64,000 bases of DNA from Monomorium pharaonis (taxonomy: Eukaryota > Arthropoda > Insecta > Hymenoptera > Formicidae). Positions 56,562 through 64,000 of this stretch are shown here, one piece after another. The stretch spans positions 13,458,983 through 13,522,982 of the forward strand of contig NC_050471.1 in assembly GCF_013373865.1 (NCBI RefSeq). The letters are read 5' to 3'. Both the position numbers and the translations under genes were made by a program. Numbering within the stretch: the first letter of the stretch is position 1; every line of letters begins with the position of its first letter. The notes below the pieces were generated by a model. That model had not been told where the DNA came from. It did no database searches and worked only from the letters and a program-made list of their open reading frames with translations.

Positions 56562-56758
56562 CTGAAGTGGGCTTTAAATTCTTCTTTTGTTAACGCAGGT
56601 ATAACTCTTTCCACATAGTTTTCAATTCTTAGAACACGTCTTCTTGGATTTACCTTCCTTTTTATCATTTCTAATTCTTCGTCACTTTCAGATGATGAAG
56701 ACTCTAATTCTCGCACTATAAGTGCCACTGCCAACAATAATTTTTTATCTTGTTCCAT
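56562..56758 (-). pseudogene. PIF/Harbinger transposase, N-terminal exon
   Basis: The minus strand runs from ATG 56758 to a donor GTATGA after CACTTCAG (last exon base 56562), 197 nt. It encodes an N terminus with a hydrophobic start, a serine/glutamate stretch (ESSSSESDEELE), basic KRKVNPRRR and a final EEFKAHFR. The last motif is typical of the region just before the nuclease domain in HARBI1-like proteins (F-K-x-H-F-R). It lies 5 kb from the C-terminal piece at 51306-51535 on the same strand. Confidence 0.6.
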
Positions 56759-56879
56759 TTTTCTACATATTAAAATGGAATTAATTAATAAATTTGTATT
56801 TATTTTACATAATACCATGTTTGAGACTTTGTGCCTAATATTATTTTTCAATGTAAACTTGTGTACTTTACCCAATGCA

Positions 56880-58249
56880 CTATTATGTCATATACACTGT
56901 CGCTCTTAATTAAAATGTATTATTTCAACATAAATTTTAAAATAATTTGATTACATTGATAATCAATTTAATTGATAATGATACTTAAGTTGTTTACATA
57001 TTCTATAAATCTATATAGTCTGTACAGAAAAAACTTGCATTTCAAGACAAACAGTACAATGCACAGTCTAATGAATTAGAATAGTATATTATATTATTAT
57101 GTACATATATATAAATAAAAAAAATATTAGACACAAAGATTCAGTCTTGACCATCTTGATATAAATATATTAGTAAAATATTTCACTGAAAAGATTTCTT
57201 ATTAGATCGTTTTTCATTATTAATTGAGATTCATTAAAATGCATTAAAATTCATTAAGGTTTATTAAAAATCAAGAGGCACGGTAATGCCTCGCGCCAAG
57301 TGTACGCGCAGCGAGGCACCACCGCTGCTTTTTTTACGCGAGACGCCGTTTGCGATTTTCTGTAATTATCGGATTTTCAATAAGGGCTGAATTGATTGAT
57401 TTCTAAATAGGTTTAATGGATAGCTTGGATCCGATTTATATAATGAAAGTATTTGTATTTTTCCGCTACGTGACTTACGAGCGAAAATATTGCGATTAAA
57501 GTTTTTCGCTCAAGAGTAAATCTGTTTAAGAAACGTCGTAGTCATTATCGTCGTCGCCCGGCCGCCAGGACAAATAGCGGAGGTTTGTATTTTGTACTAT
57601 TGCTTTCCGCGCGATAGATGGCTTACGAATTGACACGGAACACGAGTAATTATAGGTTTGTCCCTTTTAGCTATATTGCTACACTAGTGTTTTAACTTAC
57701 TGCATCAGTGCAGCAGTGCAGTAAAAAAGAACCATCTGTATCGCGATTGGCGATCGGCACGCCGCGCGCCGTCCGTATGTTCGTGTATTGAGATAATAAT
57801 GGTTAAGGTTAATCATGTGACAGTTCGAGGTTAGTGTCTTGTTGACATGCGTGAGGTTAATGACGAGTTAATTTTTATTATTATTATGCATAATTTAGGG
57901 TGCGGTCCAGTTGGCGCTTCAAATGCTTCGAAGTGTTTGAAGTGCAGTTTTGAACGGTTCACTTGGCACTTCGAAGCTTTCCAACAGAATTGATGATGTC
58001 ATCAATACGTCATAGATTTCCGTTTTTAGCTCGCTCCCAATGCTACAGCCAGAGAGGTAGTATGACTGAAGCGTTTTTCAAATAATAAAAAGCGCGGGAA
58101 TAAGCACGTGCTTAGACGCTTATATGTTCTGTGTGTTTAGATTAAGTAGCAGTAGTAACAAGTTTACATTATTTAAAAATACGGAGAAACAAATTCTTCC
58201 ATTCAAGAATACAATAAATCTTTTCTCTTTACAATTTTAAACGAAATCA
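56880..58249. promoter_or_regulatory. Upstream region of the SANT gene
   Basis: AT-rich to 57260, then mixed. It contains a short hairpin region at about 57270-57330 and GC-rich patches at 57540-57790. A cluster of CTTCGAAG-type repeats at 57910-57985 (GGCGCTTCAAATGCTTCGAA and GGCACTTCGAAGC) may be a small MITE. The promoter and 5' leader of the gene starting at 58250 should lie within the last few hundred bases. No TATA box is obvious. Confidence 0.4.
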
Positions 58250-61200
58250 ATGTCAAAGATGACAAAAATTACGTTGCTTGATGGTGATACAGGGCATATA
58301 TATACTTTGGACGTTTCTGAAGAAGTTGCTGCAGATGTTAATAAAGGTAAGAGTAATATACTATTTTAAAATAATACGTACTATTTTGTAAAATTGAAAA
58401 AAGAAAGAATATTTCTATAGATATTATATATTCTTTTCAGATATAAATTTTGCAACGAAACTTTTACAAAATTATAAAGCAACAGTTGCTCAGAGTCATT
58501 ATGAGTCAGTTATGGAAACAGGTAAATGTATTATAGATTATTTTCTAAATATATAATATGTATTTACACAGGCCCATAAAACAAAAAAATATGTTGTGCC
58601 GAGGTTGAGCCATTCTTATGTATTTTGATCTGCCAAATGAATCTGAAGTAAAAAATGTTTACGTGATAGTATGATTTATATGATCAGTGACCTCCATTTT
58701 TTATAAAAAAGTGGCGGTTGCTGATCATACGAATGTAAACATTTTTTACTTCAAATTTGTGTTTAGTAGATCAAAATACATAAGAATAGCATGGCTCGAT
58801 CTCAGCACAACATAATTTTTTGGTTTATGGGCCCTTGTTATTAAATAATACCTATGATCAAAGTGCATTACTTATTCTTTTATATATTGTAACCGTGCTC
58901 GCGACGGCCAACTTCGCTTCCGTCCCTGGACGCGGCTCTGAGCTGCCCGGGTGTCGGGGCGACTGCCTTCGTGAGATTTCCCGATGCAATACTTAGTTGG
59001 ACGCCAGGTACATTAAGCGTACCACTCTGTTTGCACCAAATCGCTAATTATCGCACGGTAGTAAAATCGCGGGAAAGACGGGCGCTCGTTAGGCGACCGA
59101 AGCGTTAGCGACTCCGATATCCAGCTGCTCAGTCCTAAAATGGCAGAGGGGGAGGTTCGGCGCGGGCGGATGGAATCGGGAAGGCGAGAGAATTATTTAC
59201 ACAACATAAATGTAATGAAGAAAGTAACAATTATATTTGATCGTAGGTATTACAAGGTTAGACGACTCTGTAGAGCGGCGAGGACTCGCGCGCGTTACCA
59301 GCTGACGACCGCTGGGTATCGAATACCGCGAAAACGGGATGCTTCACGAGCGGGTTATTGTGCGTACGCGGGAATTCTCCGGCTTGTTTACGCTTGACCC
59401 GGCGTCGTTGGAGGACGTCAAACTCCCGATAGGATGACGACTTCGCCAAGGGCGAACGGGACGAACAGTAACTCCGAGCCCGCGCGGCACGCGACGGACT
59501 CGTGTTCTTCCGCGCGCTAAAGAATCTCGCTAGTAATAAGTGCGATAATTATTAGTCACTCGCCAACCAGGCGGTTCAAGACGATTACATCAATTATTAC
59601 CAGAGCGCAATTACCGAAAGGCCTCGCGACATAAAAGCGATCGACCAAATTAAACAATACTAACGATAACTTACAAAGGCGCGACAATTTACAACACGGG
59701 AATAACTCGTGATACGACTACCGGACGAAATTACGATTGACTCGGCTGCGGATCGGGACGCACACGCAACGCAGTGATAACACGAAATGCACAGCACGGA
59801 GCGAAATCACGCGGGCGGGCGCGATCGGGCGAGACAACGATGCTCCGATAATTCCGCCAGTTCGTGGCCTCACTTAATACGTCGGAAAATACAACGGTAA
59901 CTACGCGACTCTTCCGCGGCTCGCCCAACCCGCGAAATCGGTGGCTTTACAGTATTTTGACGCTCGTCTCATCACGTCACCTCTCTCTCGCTTGCCTCCT
60001 CCGGGTCGGGATGATCTCGGCTCCTGCGTCCTCTCTTACAAATCTGGGCTCGGGACTTCGGAACACACGCACAGTATATAATACGTCCGCAGCACGAGTG
60101 AGGAATCTTGGATCTCGCGGGAGCCGCTCGGCAACGCGCCCCACCTTGCCCCCCCCCCCAAGGGCACTCCGGGCCCTTATTGGCTGATTTCCCGAAAATC
60201 GATTTTCACGCAGAGCGCGGTGTACACGCTGTCGCCGGCTGTCGATCCAAGCACGGCGGTCGATAATTAAGGGCCCCGTGCACGAGAATCCTGGCGTCTC
60301 CTTCCGCGGCAGTCTCTTCTCTCTTTGCCGGGCGCATCCTCCGCCACCAGGGTGTTATTTCCTCCTCGACGGGGCGTTGGCTGATCATAAGCTGTCGCGA
60401 TCCTTCCGCCGGACTTCATGCGGTATCGGGTCTGCAGTCACCCCGTCGGGATGCCGGCTTCGCATGCCGTCGCTGGATCCTGAAAGCGTGATTCGGCGGC
60501 AGTATCGAAATTCTCAAACGGCATAAATGGTAGGCAAGATAAGGGCGGCATTACCTGCGGACCCCCGCTTAGAAAGGATCTTCTTTTATTCCCTCGATGT
60601 CCACTCACTCTGCGACCTCCGGGAAGATTCTCCGTCGAGACGAGACGTCCGAAAATTACAAAGAGATCTCCAGAGCCACCGATCTCCGCCGCACCCGCGA
60701 TACAGCGCTCGCAAAAATCTTAATAATTAACGAACGGACAGCACATGGGACGTCACATACACAGAAACACGAGATAACACGCTTTTGCGTCCACTCCCGA
60801 GCGGGAGGACGCAGGGCCCGCGTGATGTTAATGCGTAAGGGCCCTCAGGACCTTGTGACGGACAGCAGCCTCACGTCACAATATATAAATATTTTATATG
60901 TATAAATTATTAATTTTTATCTATATTTTGTTTTTTTTACAGAATCTTCTTTATCTCCTGGCACTTGTAGCAGTGACATATGTCATGAAGAAGTAATGTA
61001 AGAAGTAACGCTTTCCGATTCTTTTTAAGAAAAAGGTATAATATATTATTACTATTAAGTATAATATATTTAGGAAAAAGAAAAAGATTTATTGTTAAAA
61101 TAATATATAAGTCTTTTAAAGTTACAGTATATCTTGTTATTACAGATAATTTTCGTTGGCCACATGAAGCGATCTTACTATTATTTACTGTATATAAAGA

Positions 61201-61891
61201 GCAGGAATATCAATTAAAATCAGGAAAAATAACGGGCAAAAAATTTTGGAACATAATTGCTTCTAAGTTACTTGAGAAAGAGTACAATGTGACAGGTTCT
61301 CAATGTAAGAGCAAATTTACAGGTTTAAAAAACACCTACAAAAACATTAAAGACCACAATTTAAAAAGTGGAAATAATCCTCGCTCTTGGAAATACTTTG
61401 ATATAAATATATATTCCATTTTTTCTAATATGTGCTTTTTAATTTTAAATATGTATATTTTGCATGAGGTATGTATTGTATAACTATTCATATTTATCTA
61501 TTTCTAATGAAGAATTTATATTTTTTTTCTTATTTCAGATTATGGATAATCTATTTCGAGATAAACCATGGGTAACTCCTGTCGTTACTTTAGACAGTAG
61601 TGTTCCTATAGCAGCGTCTTCATCTGAAGATGATAACATTAAAAAAAGAAAGAGCCCATGTAAAACTGAATTCCTTCCAAAGGTAAATATCAATGTTTTT
61701 AGTATAATTTTGTTTATTTTAAGTGTAACACTATTTTAAGTATAATATTAAGTATCGATATATAAATACTATAAAATTAAATGCACTGCATATTATAACA
61801 AAAATATTAAAAAATTTTAATAATAAAAGCTGTTTTCCAGCAAGGTACACAGACGACACAATGTTACAATGTCAAAAACTGTGATATTTAA
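58250..61891 (+). CDS. SANT/Myb-like (trihelix) DNA-binding protein
   Basis: Exons: 58250-58346, 58441-58521, 61146-61468, 61539-61682, 61841-61891. All have GT-AG borders and agreeing phases and total 696 nt (231 residues plus stop). The N terminus (LLDGDTGHIYTLDV) is followed by a linker. A SANT/trihelix domain in exon 3 runs from FRWPHEAILLL through SQCKSKFTGLKNTYK to DHNLKSGNNPRSWKYFD. Then come KPWVTPVV and a lysine-rich stretch (KKRKS), a possible nuclear signal. It is probably a nuclear DNA-binding factor, related to the broken copy at 28433. Another possible exon at 60943 (starting after TTTTTTACAG) ends in a stop and may give a shorter isoform. Exon 3 includes an odd hydrophobic end, because the donor used by the paralogue is lost here (AT for GT) and a later GTATGT is needed. 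Confidence 0.7.
58567..58837. mobile_element. CACAGG-family MITE, copy 3, in an intron
   Basis: The unit starts CACAGGCCCATAAAA and ends TTTATGGGCCCTTG, flanked by TTA. It is palindromic. The ATGTATTTTGATCTGCC motif near the left end and its mirror near the right are shared with copies 1 and 2. It lies in the intron after exon 2 of the SANT gene. Confidence 0.7.
58888..60880. mobile_element. Solo LTR, 1993 bp, GC-rich, in the SANT gene intron
   Basis: The unit starts TGTAACCGTGCTCGCGACGG and ends CCTCACGTCACA, flanked by ATAT on both sides (58884-58887 and 60881-60884). A TATA-like AGTATATAATACG lies at about 60073. It is far more GC-rich than its flanks and unrelated in sequence to the other LTRs here. 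The many short frames inside lack recognisable motifs. The orientation is not certain. Confidence 0.75.
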
Positions 61892-62352
61892 AGTAGTAAC
61901 GAACAATACAAAAAAGATTTTTTTAATGTTAGTTTTACTTTTTGTTGCAGTTTTATTTTTTTATTTAAAATATTTTTATTACAATTGTTAGGTAAATAAT
62001 AAGTTGACATATGTACTGAATAATTTTACCAAAGTTCTTAGTTTTCTTTTATATATATTATTTGGAGATACGAACGGACCACTTTGAAGGATAACATTTG
62101 TAAACATGGAATTAAATTATTAGTGTGTGCTGTACAAACATTATTGGAACCATTTGCTTATATTTATAAAGATAATGTAAGCATTTTAGAAATTAGATGG
62201 ATATTATAAGAGAAAATTGTTTACAAATTTGCAGAATAAAAGATTTTGTCAAACGCATTATTCCAACGCTTAGTAATACATATACATGTATGTAGTATAT
62301 GTATATATAATTCGTATCTCCAATTACATATATTTTGGATGCAACAAGTGGA
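61892..62352. other. 3' flank of the SANT gene
   Basis: AT-rich DNA, likely untranslated and intergenic. No other feature is supported. Confidence 0.5.
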
Positions 62353-62702
62353 TGTGATATTACTTGCTAATAGTCAAATATATGTATATTTGTGAGAAAA
62401 CTAAGATATATATGTGTGTGTATCGAAAAGGTCTCTAGGATCACATTTAGTTCATGGAGAGTACGCGACGTGTGCGTGCGCCACAAGCCTAATTTTTGGT
62501 CTTTAAGTTTCCGCCCTAGTATGCGGTACATTTATGTTCTTCTCTCTGATCTGCGCCACGCGGTGCCTGTGCATCACACGTTTCTGTTATAAAAGTTATA
62601 ACCACTCAATTATATCATTTTGTTGTTTACTAAATATAATTACCAACGTACAAAGTTGTGTGTGTTACTACGAGTACCTTCGTTTAGCCTAAATCCCTGT
62701 CA
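62353..62702 (+). repeat. Probable 5' LTR of a Copia element
   Basis: The 3' border (CCCTGTCA, ending at 62702) is fixed by the primer-binding site next to it. The 5' border is tentative, at a TGTGATATTAC near 62353. A TATAAAAG-like TTATAAAAGTT lies at about 62587. The 3' LTR is outside the window, so the start cannot be confirmed. Confidence 0.55.
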
Positions 62703-62716
62703 GGTTATGGGCCCAG
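62703..62716 (+). other. Primer-binding site for half of initiator tRNA-Met
   Basis: GGTTATGGGCCCAG is complementary to the anticodon stem-loop of eukaryotic initiator tRNA-Met (CTGGGCCCATAACC). Copia-type elements are known to prime from a cleaved half of this tRNA. Confidence 0.8.
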
Positions 62717-62772
62717 GGATCGCACACTGTGCAAATAAGTAAATTCAGTGTTCAAAGAAAGGACACGCAAAG

Positions 62773-64000
62773 ATGGCTACTGCATCGAGTCTCGCAAATA
62801 TTGAGAAGCTGACTGAGACTAATTACGAGCTGTGGAAGGTACAAATGAAAAGCGTATTAGTATTCAACGACTTGTGGAGGTACGCTGAAGGCACGGAAAT
62901 AAAACCGGCAGTAGATGCACAAGAGTGGATAAGGAAAGACTCAAAGGCATTAGCGTTGATAAATTTAAGTATCACGCACAGCCAACTCAACCACGTTAAG
63001 AAGGCTACGACGTCGAAGGAAGCATGGGACGGACTAAAGGCGGTATTCGAATCACGAGGCCCTGTGCGGAAGGCAGCTCTGTACAAGCAGTTGCAGAGGA
63101 TGGAAAAGAAGCCGAACATCACGATGACGCAATATGTAACCGACTTCACACGGAAGGCGGAACAGCTTGAAGAAGCGGGCATCGAAATACCAGATGAGTT
63201 GTTATCGATAATGCTATTAGGCTCATTACCGGCCGAGTTCGAAAATTTTAGTGTAGCGATAGAATCACGCGACGAAATACCGACACTTGAAAACTTAAAA
63301 ATAAAGCTCATCGAGGAAGAAGCTAGGCAGAGTGACCGCGTCGCGAGAACCAACGAAGACTGTAATAATAATGAAGCGTTACTGACGAAAGGACGTCCCG
63401 AACGGTCAAATCGGTCGAATGCAAAATCAAAGGACAGTCATACAAAGGCGAGCGTAAATAAATTTAGCGGAAAATGTTATAGTTGCGGTAAAAGCGGGCA
63501 CATGAGTTGATTCTGTAAAGCGAAACCGAAACGCAGTGAATCAAACGATGCGACTGATGCGATGACGGCAATAGCGTGCAATACCGAAATTATTAAGAAA
63601 TCGAATACTTGGTACCTCGATAGCGGCGCGACCAGGCATATGTGCAATGACGAGCGTGCTTTTGTGACAATAAAAAACGACGAGCGAGTAAAAATAAATA
63701 CAGCCTCGGATCACTTCGTGGAGTCAGGCGGTAGAGGCGATATAAAGTTAGACGCGAAATCAAATCGACAAATAATTAACTCCGTAAAATTAAAAGATGC
63801 GTTATACGTTCCAGAGTTGCGAAATAATCTTTTGTCAGTGTCGAATATTACTGAAAATGGTTATACGGTCAAATTCGGAAAGGATCGAGCAACGGTTAAT
63901 CGGAAGGACGGTTCTATAGTTTTTACAGCGTCAAAACGTGATCAGTTATATGTTGTCAACGAAAGAAGAGAACAGGCAGCGTTTGTTAATGAAAGAGAAA
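62773..64000 (+). pseudogene. gag-pol: Copia gag-pol, 5' part, with a TGA in the zinc knuckle
   Basis: ATG 62773 starts a frame with the Copia gag signature (NYELWKVQMKSVL near the N terminus, a helical capsid-like middle) and a zinc knuckle CYSCGKSGHMS. A TGA at 63508 replaces the residue just before the last cysteine of the knuckle. The same frame then continues open to the window end with FCKAKPK and the protease site WYLDSGATRHM (catalytic DSG). Integrase and reverse transcriptase would follow beyond 64000. A single CGA- or AGA-to-TGA change would explain the stop. Otherwise the reading is clean, so this copy is fairly young, or the stop is read through. Confidence 0.8.

Noticed and set aside
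59140..60905. Several GC-rich frames of 60-107 codons
   Set aside because: All lie within a solo LTR; none has a motif, and they are on both strands.

Overview
This window looks like repeat-dominated chromosomal DNA of an insect, most likely an ant or another hymenopteran. The background is AT-rich, host-like genes have short introns, and almost every recognisable family is an arthropod transposon type: an env-bearing Gypsy-class retrotransposon, Copia with an initiator-Met half-tRNA primer site, piggyBac, PIF/Harbinger, a tnp2-like CACTA/EnSpm transposase, non-LTR elements and many palindromic MITEs. The species call is inference; no marker gene fixes it.

1-33 kb is mostly repeats. It opens in a truncated ~2 kb LTR (1-1102) followed by GC-rich unassigned DNA. 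Next come a foldback-like element with 16-bp minisatellite arms (3.5-5.3 kb), a tRNA-like sequence (5.6 kb), a piggyBac relic (6.0-7.1 kb) and several hairpin MITEs. Two minus-strand stretches at 9.5-9.9 kb and 14.1-14.3 kb may be exons of an unrecognised gene. A 511-bp solo LTR (16.4 kb) precedes a decayed minus-strand non-LTR element (17.1-21.1 kb) split by a 2.0-kb palindrome. Then come a terminal-inverted-repeat unit holding a 5S-rRNA-derived sequence, a 90-bp tandem repeat and a 1.8-kb solo LTR (21.4-25.2 kb), and directly beside it a 3.1-kb palindrome with a MITE cluster at its centre (25.2-28.4 kb). A degenerate SANT/Myb-like gene copy follows at 28.4 kb and another solo LTR (2.15 kb) at 29.4 kb. 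A short TOP-like leader with ATG-CAG and a splice donor sits at 33.05 kb.

33.2-41.6 kb is a complete minus-strand retrotransposon of the insect endogenous-retrovirus (errantivirus-like) type. It has 466-bp LTRs that are almost identical, a TATC target duplication, and open gag, pol and env frames. It is the youngest large insertion here.

42-51 kb starts with a ~490-bp tandem duplication. It continues with a tnp2-like transposase broken by one frameshift and one stop (44.2-46.3 kb). Immediately downstream is a seven-exon DUF4806-type gene (46.5-50.6 kb) whose exon phases all join into 381 codons, although a 2.0-kb solo LTR sits in its fifth intron. 51.3-56.8 kb holds two ends of a minus-strand Harbinger transposase separated by a degenerate non-LTR element lying between CT repeats. 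58.25-61.9 kb is a SANT/Myb-like gene with an open, phase-consistent exon chain, carrying a MITE and a 1.99-kb solo LTR in one intron. 62.35-64 kb is the 5' end of a Copia element that runs off the window.

Only the errantivirus-like element, the DUF4806 gene and the 58-62 kb SANT gene look intact. Everything else is decayed or non-autonomous. The four solo LTRs with both ends visible, and the full-length element, all have 4-bp target duplications. This fits repeated integration followed by LTR-LTR recombination.
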